Assembly (NCBI RefSeq): GCF_029852145.1
Contig: NC_079976.1
Span: forward strand, 18,807,117 to 18,871,116
Source of the DNA: Microplitis mediator
Taxonomy: Eukaryota > Arthropoda > Insecta > Hymenoptera > Braconidae
Direction: 5' to 3'
DNA length: 64,000 nucleotides
Shown here piece by piece: positions 47,357 through 57,112 of the stretch. The position numbers and the translations under genes are program-made. Within the stretch, counting starts at the first letter, position 1. Each line of letters starts with the position of its first letter. The notes beneath the pieces were generated by a model, which was not told the DNA's origin, ran no database searches, and saw only the letters and a program-made list of their open reading frames with translations.

Positions 47357-49134
47357 ATGTCAGACAACATGTACTATTTAATTCTATGGAAAAAAGCTAA
47401 AAAAGTAAGCATTGTTGAATTAAATGATGTCAACAAACGTTTCAGCGATAATAACGTAACCGTGCAGTGGGGTCGCAAGTATTTTGCTGCTAGAATAATT
47501 GCAGGAGGTGGTATGTACATCTATAATGACATGTACAATATCTATTTCATTACATATTACTAACCTCTAAAACCTTATTATTAGTTTTGTCTGTTCTTAT
47601 GTTGTAGCTGATACTGAATTTTTAAACAAGTTGATCGTGAACACTAGTGGCATAATCACAGGCTTCCAACTTACGTCCGATAGTAGCAGTCATCACGATG
47701 ATACAGTTATTGATGTTGACAAGAATAATGATGTTGTCGTCGTACCCGAGATTATTGCTAATAAAAGAAGTAATAATAATGTAATTGTTCAAACAGTTAG
47801 CAGCAACGACTTTGCAGTTGATGCCGTTGCTTCGATCGAAAAAGTTGTTGATGACGCAAATGATCAAGAGGTTTATACTAATAGTACTATTGTCACTTTT
47901 GACAACGCCGCTGGTAATTGTAAGGAAAACTATGATCTTGCTACTGGTTCTGGAGGGAATGATGATCACGATGATAATGAAAACAATAGTAATATTAATG
48001 AACATGAAGATGTTAAGGATAATAATGCAAAAAACTACTCTGTAGCAGCTCCGATGTGTTCATCGGCCAATCTTCGTAATTCTATTACCTCTAATGATGA
48101 TGTTGTTGCTGAAAAAAAAGTTGTTGCTGAAGATTATGCTGTTGCTGGTACTAGTAGAGAGGTTGATTATGTTAACGATACCGATGATACTGATCAAGGG
48201 GATGATTACGTTGGTATTACAAATGATTATGAAAATATCAATGCAAATGTCAATACTCAAAATAATAATGTCGATGACGACCATAACCTTGTAGATCATG
48301 TTGCATATAATGCAGTTACCAACGATGATAGCTCTGACGATGATAGTTCTTCTGAGATATCTAGCAATGAGGATGTAATTAATTCGACAATGATCGAATT
48401 GATTGAAAGTAGTAATGTTTTTATAAAAAAAAGGTTCTTGACAGCGTTGACAAGAAATGTCAAGATAAACCGAAAAAAATTATCACGGAGCTGCTGCGTA
48501 AGTTGGTTGGCCGACACAAGTTGGCGCAGATGACGTTGAAAGGCAGAAAAGGAACACCTGTTCCAAAAAATATCCTTAAAACCGTTAAAAGTAAGTGCTT
48601 TAATTTAAAAAAAAAATTTTTGGTAAGTCCTAAAGTTAATTTCTAAATGTTTAATGACAAGTAATGTAAAAATTGCCAAAACTTTGATTGATTCACTTTA
48701 CCACGCATTGATCATAAGCTAAGTCCAAGTGCAACAATTATTCTTGTACCAAAAAAAAGTTTTTAGTCTGGAGTAAATTTTTATGACTAGAAACTATTTA
48801 AGAATACTGAAAGTTTATTAGACGAAGTCAAATTTCTCGACCCATGAAAACTTTCTCGCCTTCAACAAATTTTTTTCTTGGCATAATTGAACTTTTTTTT
48901 GGGTGGTAGCTGATTAGATGTTGTAAATGCCAAATTCATTGATAGCAATTTTTTCACTTCTTAACCCAATTCTAAAACTGTTTTTTTAGTTTATAATATG
49001 TTTAATTTAATATCTAAATTATATTTTTAGAATATACATTCATGAAGACAACTCCGAGTCTCCAACTCAACGAACATGAATTCAAAAGATGTGTGACGCT
49101 TTTTCTTGGAAATTTGAGGATTAAAAAAAATTGA
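47357..49134 (+). pseudogene. BEN-domain protein gene, three exons, one frameshift
   Basis: Exon 1 (47357-47510) encodes MYYLILWKKAKKVSIVEL and VQWGRKYFAARII, and ends at GTATGT. Exon 2 (47608-48590) starts after TTGTAG in matching phase and encodes a long Asp/Asn/Val-rich, probably disordered middle. It finishes in a frame reading PKKIITELLRKLVGRHKLA and GRKGTPVPKNILKTVK, the first half of a BEN-like domain, up to GTAAGT. Exon 3 (49031-49134, after TTTTTAG) gives LNEHEFKRCVTLFLGNLR and a stop. An A8 run at 48425-48432 needs a ninth A for the frame to reach the BEN part; otherwise it ends at 48533. BEN domains bind DNA or chromatin partners. Its place inside the 33-kb element suggests an accessory gene. 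Sequencing error in the A run would make it intact. Confidence 0.65.
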
Positions 49135-50905
49135 TCTTCGATATAAAAGAAGATAGCATAAATAAAAAAAATTAAGTTCCTGTTGTTTTTGATTTGTCAA
49201 CATGTTTTTTAAGATAATTAAAATTATTCACTCGCTTATCACATCATCAATCATTATTTCAATAATTTTAGTTTTGAGTTCAAGTATGCCTGACATTTCG
49301 TAAAGAAAGTTATTTTTTGAAATTGATTTTTAGTTGTTGGTCTACCGCATTACAGGTGATTCTTAAATAGATCTACTCCCAGAAATTTTATAATTTTAAA
49401 ATGTCAAATTCTTACTCTATGTCTTGAAAATTGTTTATCCTTTTATTTTTACAAGCTCCGAACAGCATAGTCATGATTTTTTGAACACGTGTCTAATTTG
49501 AAGTTTGCACATGTGGGTTGTTGAGTGTCTGAGCAATATTCACAACGCGCTTGCGCTTATTTAAGCCGTAAACGGGAGCTCAATACGAATTTTTGGAACT
49601 TTTAGCGGCTTCTAGATAAGAAGAAATTTGTTTTTTTGCCCGTGTTAATATTGAAGCTCACCTGTGCGGGTATTTCAGTGACAATGTGACAGTAACTTCT
49701 CACTATCACGCTAGTTCAAGTCTCAGATCAGCTCTCAGCAGAACTGCCGGAGCTTTTAAAAGATCCAAGCAGGATAGTCTTGATTTTCTGAGCCCGTATT
49801 AATCCTAAAGCTCTCTCGTCTTAATTTTGAAGTGCCCGTGCGACAAGTTCTTGTCACTAGCGCCTGTACAGCCGTAAACGGTGGCTCGATAAGAATTTTT
49901 GGAGCTTTTACCGGCCCCTAGCTAAAAATTATTTGTTTTTCTGCGCGTGTCAATCTCAATATTTGCCCGAGTATATTTTCAGGTGCTTGTGGGACAGTTA
50001 CGAGTCTCTAGCGCTTGTTCAAGCAGAAAACGAAGTCTCAATAGAACCTGTCGAAGCTTTCACAAGCTCCGAGCAGAATATTTTTTTTTTAATCCGTGTT
50101 AGTTCAATAGCTTGGCTAAGTGGATTTTCAAGTACTCGTGCGGTAGTCACCGGTCACTTGCGCTAGTTTAAATCTCAGATCATTTCTCAGTGGAACATTT
50201 TGGAGCTTTCACAAGCTTCTAACAAGATAATTATCATTCTTTTAGCCTGTGTCAATTATAAAGCTTGCCTGTATGGATTTTCGAGCGCCCGTGTGACTGC
50301 TACAAGTCACTAGCACCTATTCAAGCCGCAGATAGAGACTCAGTACGAATTTTTTGAGCTTTTATCGCCTGCAAGCTAAGAAATTTTTTTTTCGCCAACG
50401 TTAATTTTAATGCTTGCTCGTATGGATTCCAGATTGTTTGTTCGACAGTTACAAGTCATAATCACTATTTCTGAATTTAATTCGGATTCCAATAGATGTT
50501 TCTCTTTGGAGCTGTTACCGTCTCTTAACTGATTAAAAATTTGTTTTATGGCCCGTGTCAATGTCAAAGCTTATCTATCTGGACTTGTAATTGCCCGTGC
50601 GATTTATATTTTAATTCGAATTTTTCAACTGTTTTAATTTTCATAAAACTTGTAAGTTTACTTCAATTGATTTATATATCAAACTGTCAAATTGCTTAGT
50701 AACGGCAATTGTCAAGCCTTCTGATATTGATCAATCGTTTGCTGGTATGAGCAGATTCATTAATTTTATTATATTTTCATAATTACGAATCAGTTTGTTA
50801 TCTTAAGTTATTTTACCAATTATTCGTCGCGTTACGTTTTTGTATCAGTGTTTTTTCCTATTTGCAAGTTTGTGTGTCATTTTTGTACTTGACCTCGCGT
50901 TTTCT
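49135..50905 (+). repeat. Array of subterminal-type repeats upstream of the hAT gene
   Basis: About seven diverged ~170-bp units fill 49440-50600 (GGAGCTTTTA(A/C)(A/C), CCCGTGT, GTCACTAGCGCCT, CAAGCCGTAAACGG). They are the same unit as in the terminal repeats. 49135-49440 and 50600-50905 show nothing distinctive; the latter should hold the transposase promoter. Confidence 0.7.
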
Positions 50906-50911
50906 TCACAA

Positions 50912-52411
50912 ATGCCTAGACCAGCGCGACCAATTGCTCAACGTTGGGCAGATATTACCCAAGTTTTAATGATACCAAATGGTATTTATAATCTTGTTGA
51001 TAACCATATTTATTGTACATATTGTACCGCCAATATACACCACGTCACTGAAGCTAATGTACGACGTCATCATTATTCTCAATTACACCAACATAATACA
51101 GAATTACAAGCCGCTGATTCTGATCCTAGTGATGGCGCTAAAGCAGAATGTATGTCTCGTACACATGCCTTCTACTACGATTTAGCAGAAACATTTATGG
51201 CCGCTGACATTCCTTTCGAGAAGCTGAACAATTCAAAATTTGTTGAATTTCTTGAAAATAATATGAATAGGAAAATTCCCGATCCATCAACGTTGCGGAA
51301 AACTTATACTAATTTGGTTTATGAAAAAAAATTGCAGCAAGTTCGAGATGAAGTAGCCGACAATCCCATTTATTTATCGGTTGATGAAACGAATGATTCA
51401 TTGGGCAGATTAATTACTCATGCGATTGTTGCTCCACTTATTGCTGAAACTCCAGGCATACCGCGTATTATTCATTGCGCTGAAATTCTTCAGGCTAATG
51501 CTCAAAGGATCGCTGAATTCGTGGAGTCTGCTTTATTGAAGCTTTGGCCTGGTGGGATCAGAAGGGAAAAGGTTTTGCTACTTGTTTCAGACGCAGCACC
51601 ATATATGATGGCCGCAGGGCGGTTACTGAAAGCAAATTACCACTTTGAAAAACTTGTCCATGTTTCGTGTCTGGCTCATGGCTTACATCGTGTAGCTGAA
51701 GAGATCCGTGGGACTTATGGACTTGCTAACGATGTTATTGCGGAAACGAAAGCTGTTTTCTCGAAGTCACCAAGAAGGAAACGTTTGTTTTGCCAAATAG
51801 CTCCAGGTATACCTTTACCTCCTAAGCCTATTGTTACCAGATGGGGAGAGTGGCTGAAAGCAGCATCTTATTATTGCAATAACTTTAGACAAGTCCAAGC
51901 TGTAATTGAACAACTTGAACAAGATGCAGCTGTTGTAGATCGCACCCAAGAATTGTGGGCGACTCCTAACCTCCAACGTGAGTTTGAATTTATTCACGAG
52001 CATTATTGCTTCATTACAGTTGCTATAACAAGGTTAGAAAAACGAGGAATGTCGCTTCTTGACTCTGCTCAAATCTTCACTGAAGTTGCTGCATCTATCC
52101 AAAGAAATCCAACCATTCCTGCAAATATCAAAGAAAATGTGCAAAATGTTTTCATCAATAACACTGGATTTTCGACGGATTTAATACATATTTGTAGAAC
52201 TTTACAAGGAGTACCGAACCAAAATATTCCAAACGGGTAGGACATTGCTGACATCGAGAATATGAGATACGCGCCAGTGACATCCTGCGAGGTCGAGCGA
52301 TCATTGTCGAGTTTTAAAAGTATACTGCGTTCAAACCGTCAAACATTAACGACTGAAAACTTGGAAAAATTTGTAGTTGTTTATTTCAATCGGTTGGAAT
52401 TTTTCTCCTGA
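50912..52411 (+). CDS. hAT transposase of the giant element (one in-frame TAG)
   Basis: A 499-residue frame. A BED-like zinc finger lies near residues 33-60 (YCTYCTANIHHVTEANVRRH, then H). The RNase-H-like core has IYLSVDETND (first Asp), KVLLLVSDAAPYMMAAG (second Asp), HVSCLAHGLHRVAEEIR (the CxxH of hAT insertion domains) and VTRWGEWL (RW motif). The C-terminal dimerisation and last catalytic Glu region is APVTSCEVERSLSSFKSILR, ending VVVYFN. A TAG at 52238-52240 (codon 443) separates core from C-terminus but the frame continues unchanged to the TGA at 52409-52411. An upstream in-frame ATG at 50840 would add 24 mostly hydrophobic residues; I prefer MPRPARP at 50912. The gene sits 2.2 kb inside the right end of the 33-kb element, pointing outward. 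It is probably inactive unless the TAG is suppressed or a base error. Confidence 0.9.
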
Positions 52412-52486
52412 GAGAATGGTACTAAATCTATAGTTTTATAAAATCATCCGAACATAACATGAAAATTTTTCACAACATTAGGTACC

Positions 52487-53327
52487 CCCGGGAAAAAATT
52501 ATCAGACCTGACCATGCCTGTTCATGTATGATCAGGCCTGAAATTAGACATGATCAGGCCTGATCATACCTGTCCATGCCTGAAGCGTTAAATACACTCA
52601 GGCCTGTTCATGTCTGAAGCGTTAAATACAGTCAGGCCTGTTCATGTCTGTTCATGTCTGTTCATGTCTGAAGCGTTCAATACGCTCAGGCCTGATCATA
52701 CCTGTCCATGCCTGTTCATGCCTGGTCATGTCTGTTCATGGCTGTTCATGTCTGTTCATTTCTGAAGCGTTAAATACGCTCAGGCCTGGTCATACCTGTC
52801 CATGCCTGTTCATGTCTGTTCATATCTGTTCATGTCTGAAGCGTTAAATACGCTTAGGCCTGATCATACCTGTCCATGCCTGTTCATGCCTGTTCATGTC
52901 TGTTCATAGATCTAAAATTCTGTTGACCAAGAATCTATCATGTATAAGATTTTTAATACTTGAAGTTCACACGAAACTTACTTTTCAACTAAATCTCTTA
53001 GGTCAGTGAGTAGCGAGTTAAACTTTCAAGCGCAAAGTCCACGGTTCGAATCCTGCACACGCCCGAATTTTTTATTTTTTTTTTTATTTTTATAGCAATA
53101 ATTATATATAATTGAATATAGTTATACATAATTATATATAATTATAAAGGGCCATTTTTTATATATCATTTTTTTACCCGGATGGGCATGAACAGACATG
53201 AACATACCTGATCAGACCTGAACATGCCTGATCAGGCCTGGCCAAGCATGGTCATTTTTCATGTCTGATCAGGCCTGAAGACTCATGCCTGTTCATGTCT
53301 GATCAGGTATGATTATTTTTTCCCGGG
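52487..53327. mobile_element. CCCGGG-ended element with (A/G)CCTG(T/A)TCATG arrays
   Basis: CCCGGGAAAAAATTAT at the left and GATTATTTTTTCCCGGG at the right, with CC on both outer sides. The interior holds two arrays (52500-52910 and 53180-53310) of the words CTGTTCATG, CCTGATCATACC and AGGCCTGATCA, which are largely palindromic. Interspersed is GAAGCGTTAAATAC(G/A)CTCAGG. Between the arrays is a tRNA-like block (53000-53066) and an AT-rich stretch. No coding capacity. Confidence 0.75.
53000..53066 (+). other. tRNA-like block (B-box), pseudo-tRNA or SINE relic
   Basis: GGTCAGTGAGTAGCGAG resembles an A-box and CGGTTCGAATCCTGC contains a perfect B-box (GGTTCGAATCC) at the right spacing for pol III. 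The T-stem pairs for only two bases and no acceptor stem forms, so it is not a functional tRNA. A T-run follows. Confidence 0.5.
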
Positions 53328-53705
53328 CCTATTTATAAAATAAACTTATTTTTGTTTCAGATAAAAATTATTGCGTTATTTAATGAAAGTTTCACGCAAA
53401 ATTCTCATATGGCCCGCAAGGAATCTTCGAATTGCTTTGTGTCGTCCTACCATATGCTTCTATTTATGAGCTTTTTGATTACTCAACAACTCGATTAGAT
53501 TTTCATGATGGCGTAGTGGCTACATTTCCCGGTTCAGTTTGATCTCAAACTTTTCCTGATACTCCTATGCTGTCAGTTGCGCTAATACTGTTGCCGAAAA
53601 ACTACGGATAATCATTATTTTAATAAAAAATTTGGAAATAAAATCGTATTCATATAGCTTTATGTGATTCATGAATATAATAATTGTAAGTAATATTGTT
53701 AAAAA
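53328..53705. other. Unassigned
   Basis: Sequence between the CCCGGG element and the right inverted repeat. No motif was identified. Confidence 0.35.
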
Positions 53706-54240
53706 TTGTCTCTTTTTTAGTCTTGAAAATTGTTTTTCTTCTTGCCTGGAAATTTGTCTTATTTGTTGTGTCTACAATTCTCTTATTTGGTAGCTAATAT
53801 CGCATGAACACTCGAAAGTCCACACGGTAAACTTTAAAATTGACAGGTGTTGAAAAATCGAGACTACCCTCCTTAGGGCTTGCAAAAGCTCCGGCAGTTT
53901 GGCTGAAAGTGAATCTAAAACTTGAACTAGCGCTAATGACTAGTTACAGCCGCAAGGGCACTTAAAAATCTGCATGGGCGATCTTTACTACTGACACGGG
54001 CGAAAAAAAATTTTCATTTTAATTAGGAGCTGGTAAAAACTCAAAAAATTTATTTGGAGCCACCGTTTACGGCTTGAGCAGGTGCAGCTGAAAACCCATA
54101 CGGGCGAGTTCAACATCGACACGGGTGAAAATAAAAATTATCTACCTAAGAGCCTGTGAAAGCCCCAGAACTCTTCTCTAAACTCTATTATTTTACTTGT
54201 TCTGGTGATAGAGACTCGTATTTATTGCTCGAGCAGCTTC
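53706..54240 (-). repeat. Right subterminal repeat block (inverted copy of 21663-22190)
   Basis: Reverse complement of the left block, including AGAGAATTGTAG, GGAGCTTTTGCAAGCCCTAA and AAGCCGTAAACGGTGGCTC. It extends the inverted repeat of the giant element to about 880 bp. Confidence 0.85.
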
Positions 54241-54590
54241 AGGGCCAGTTTTTCAAACCGGGGTTATTTTTATCCAAATTTAAATTAATTTTACTAGTAT
54301 ATTTATATAAATTAACAATATATAGATAAACCAGCAATAATAATTTAAACCTGGATCAGAAATAAACCCGGATTGCAAAACTGGCTCTTCAATCTGCAGG
54401 CTGAGCTTGTTATTTCTTTGAAACTTACTTCTGTTCAGTTTAGCAATCCGATTTTTATTTTTTACCTTATTGCTGGTTTCAGTCAATTACGAGAAACAAT
54501 TAAATATCAAATTTTTTGCAACCAATCAGAGAACTTGGCCCCGCCTATCTTTTTTCTCTGTCTTTTAGTGAAACCAAATTCCTGGCCCTA
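54241..54590 (-). repeat. Right terminal module of the giant element
   Basis: Inverted twin of 21313-21662, 350 bases with AGGGCCAGTTTTTC at the inner end and CCTGGCCCTA at the outer end. Followed at once by GTAATAAT. Confidence 0.85.
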
Positions 54591-54599
54591 GTAATAATT

Positions 54600-55248
54600 A
54601 ATCTTTTATAATCTGTCAACTTATTAATACAATCATAGAGCTGGTGCATGCAACACGTACAAATCTCAGGAGTTTGACGTTGTTTTGCCAGAACACTTTG
54701 ATACAATTTTGCAGTTTTTTTGTGCTTTCATTTTTAGATTTTCTTGCAAGACTACTTGAAGAAGTTTCATTATATTCTAATAATTCATTCATGCGCTCTT
54801 TACATTTAGCTTCTTTTTGAATTTGACGTAGCTTAGGTCCAGATACTGGATCAAGCCGAGCTTTTTTAGATGCGATATTATTTTTATTACTGAGTAATTT
54901 ACGTCTTTGTGGAACTTGACGTTGTTTTTCATAAGCTTTTTTTTTCTGTTCAGATTTTTCTTTTTTCTTATAATCGTCATTTTCACGCAGTTCAGATATT
55001 TTTAATTGATTTCTTTGTTTTTCTTTGACAACATAATCATCATTGTTGCGATTAACCAAATTGACTTTTCTATTTCTTTCACTCTTTGCTAATCGGAAAT
55101 CTTCATCGTTTTTGAAGCGCTCAGAAAGTCTTTGTTTAGATTGGGCATTTTCAGCGAGTCGGTATTCTTTATTTGCTCGTAATGAATTTATTGAAACAGC
55201 TTCTAACTGACGCCGTTTTTTCAAAGATTGTTTTTTTGTTTTGGGCAT
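54600..55248 (-). pseudogene. Helentron N-terminal region, cut off by the giant insertion
   Basis: The 210-residue frame starts MPKTKKQSLKKRRQ and has ~25-residue heptad-like repeats of the form ER(F)KND.D(F/Y)..KE...K, as in Helitron proteins with KN(D/E)YR-type N-terminal repeats. It ends LQNCIKVFWQNN. A frameshift near 54680 moves reading to TPEICTCCMHQLYDCINKL, giving the Cys-rich finger that normally precedes DUF6570-like sequence, and then DYKRLIIT at the duplication. The next residues (NTGMDQHAYHF) are at 21312 downward, 33 kb away on the same strand. This start Met is the first in the frame; no promoter is evident. Confidence 0.75.
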
Positions 55249-55430
55249 TTTAGTTAAAGCACAAAAAATACCAAATGTAATATCTAATATGAGTGATGTT
55301 TTGTAGATAATGATACCATACAGATCCGAAAAATTCTTTATGAATGATGAATTGTTTGGAAATTATACACTTATAAGTACAGATTATAAATAAATATAAC
55401 CAAAAGAGAATAGATTAGTAAAACCAGACT

Positions 55431-55498
<68 letters not shown>
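55431..55498. repeat. (AT)n microsatellite
   Basis: About 68 bases of pure AT dinucleotide between the Helentron start and the RING gene. Confidence 0.95.
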
Positions 55499-55501
<3 letters not shown>

Positions 55502-55733
55502 AATTTCTGATTAATTGCAGAAAAACTCAAGAATGTAATTCGTGACAATACTCGCTCTTGGGGACAGCCTCCAAACCGGATGCAGCTCCACATTTCCACA
55601 GACTCCATAGACATATCCTCAACAATATCTGTGCTGTGTGAACGCTTGCTAGCCAATCGGTAAATATATAATCCCGAATCAATTTTATAATTACGTAAAT
55701 GATTACCATTATTAAGTAAATTATTATTACAAA

Positions 55734-56571
55734 ATGACTTTGGCGGACTATATTGAAATTCTGAGCAATCGTCGAATCCAGGTAGAGACTTACATTAATG
55801 CGGCTCTCACGAGGCAACAGTGTGAGTATACTGTGTAATCTATATACCAGAACGTTTGTAATTTTTGCGTACCTTAGAAAGTATAGATAATTGTATGATT
55901 TTTCGATAATGTTTCAGATATCTTTGATGACTTTAGTGCAAGCGGAGAGCTAAGGCTAGAAATGTTGTCGCCAATTACACCATCAAACCCGCGCAATGAC
56001 CTTGCACCAGCCCTTGAAAATGCACCACCTCTTAATCCGTCTGTTGCAGTTGATCCGCCTATTGCTGTTGACCCGCCTGTTGCTGTTGATCGACCTGTTG
56101 CTGTTGATTAGCCCGTTGCTGTTAATCGGCCTGTTGCTGTTGATCTGCCTGCTGCGATTAATAATGAGCCAATTGACGTTGATGCTGATAATATTAATTA
56201 TTATGGTAAGCGAAACATTTTTTGTAAATTTTATATTCGAAACATTGAAACAAGATAATAATTTTGTTACAGCTAATGAACATGAACTAATGGACGACCC
56301 TGAAGATGTACCATGGATTCATGCGAGCAGTGAAGGGCAGAATTTCGATGACGACATTGCGGATGATTATGCCTCGGCTTGCAGTTTCTGCTGCACCAAT
56401 GTACTGAAAATAGTTTGCTACCCGTGTGGGCATCAATGTCTTTGCTTGGAATGCAAATTTAAACTGCAAAATGCCCATAGAGCACGGATGGAAGCGGTGG
56501 TTAATTACCGCATTTCGTGTCCTATATGTAAAAGAGCGGTAGAAGAATTCATACGTGTACACTCGACTTAA
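55734..56571 (+). pseudogene. RING-finger gene with VAVD-Pro repeats, three exons, one TAG
   Basis: Exon 1 (55734-55821) encodes MTLADYIEILSNRRIQ up to a GTGAGT donor. Exon 2 (55918-56205, after TTTCAG) encodes an acidic start and then about seven copies of a six-residue repeat, (V/I)AVD(P/R)P, interrupted by TAG at 56108-56110 where the others have a Pro/Arg codon. It ends at GTAAGC. Exon 3 (56271-56571, after GTTACAG) encodes DDPEDVPWIHASSEG and a C-terminal RING: CSFC, then CYPCGHQCLCLEC, then CPIC near the end. All splice phases agree, so this was a real spliced gene. RING domains usually act as ubiquitin ligases. The RING aligns residue for residue with the one ending the gene at 58854-61681. 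Confidence 0.7.
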
Positions 56572-56599
56572 GAAAATAATTTTTTTTCACTTCCTATGA

Positions 56600-57110
56600 A
56601 AAAAGATTTAATACAATTATATGTAGACTATATATAATTATATATAGACTATATATAATTATATATCAACTATATAGAATTATATATAGACTATATATAA
56701 TTGGATAGAAAAAATTCCCGATCCAATTGTATACAATTTGTATAGAAATTGTATACAATTTTTATACAGTTGTATACAATTGAATCGGGCCATTTTTTGT
56801 ATATAATTTTATAAAATTGTATAAAATCTTTTTTTATCGGGCTCTTCATTTTCAATACAAATATAATTTGTTTCTGATTTTTCAAAAAAATGTTGATTTT
56901 TGGTTTTTACTTATCGCTGATTGATGAAATTTTACTGAGCATTGAAGTTAATAATTCCGACGACAAAAAATGAAATAAAAAAAAAAAGTGTATTGTAATG
57001 GCTTCGTCATTCAAGACAAAAAATGTAAAATTACATTAGAGGTCACTGTAACTGTAAAATTTAAATTTAACTTAATAAAAATTTGTTATAATTAATCCAG
57101 AGTAACATTA
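56600..57110. repeat. Palindromic AT repeats and a CCCGAT-type element
   Basis: 56625-56700 has repeats of CTATATATAATTATATATAGA. 56717-56841 runs from CCCGATCCAATTG to TTTATCGGG with internal TATACAATTG/CAATTGTATA words, resembling a small member of the CCC-ended tandem/palindrome elements, but without matching flanks. The rest is unassigned. Confidence 0.4.
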
Positions 57111-57112
57111 CG

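Larger units (their letters stand above)
21313..54590 (+). mobile_element. Putative giant hAT transposon, 33.3 kb, inserted in a Helentron gene
   Basis: Left terminus TAGGGCCAGGAATTTGG, right terminus its reverse complement, with GTAATAAT duplicated on both sides (21305-21312, 54591-54598). TAGGG/CAGGG termini and 8-bp duplications are hAT hallmarks. The outer ~880 bases (21313-22190 and 53706-54590) are inverted copies. The interior holds a hAT transposase (50912-52411), a BEN-domain gene (47357-49134), subterminal-type repeat blocks (21663-22130, 46600-46935, 49440-50600, 53780-54240) and a minisatellite (22140-24885). The minus-strand Helentron protein can be read continuously across the empty site. 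The 24.9-46.5 kb core consists of nested LTRs, a foldback and MITEs and was probably added later. Alternative: two inverted hAT MITEs acting as a composite. Confidence 0.75.

Noticed and set aside
47622..48517. Minus-strand and shifted-frame ORFs overlapping the BEN gene (Ile/Asn-rich, Met/Leu-rich)
   Set aside because: Shadows of the Asp/Asn-rich exon 2; the spliced plus-strand frame explains the region.
47357..49134. Integrated polydnavirus segment suggested by the BEN domain
   Set aside because: Only one gene of that type, embedded in hAT repeat units, with no other virus-like genes or segment borders seen.
52981..53071. Functional tRNA gene
   Set aside because: B-box is present, but T-stem and acceptor stem do not pair.
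21313..54590. Polinton/Maverick or viral insertion as explanation of the large inverted-ended block
   Set aside because: No DNA polymerase B, capsid, ATPase or integrase frames; an 8-bp rather than 6-bp duplication; a hAT transposase is present instead.
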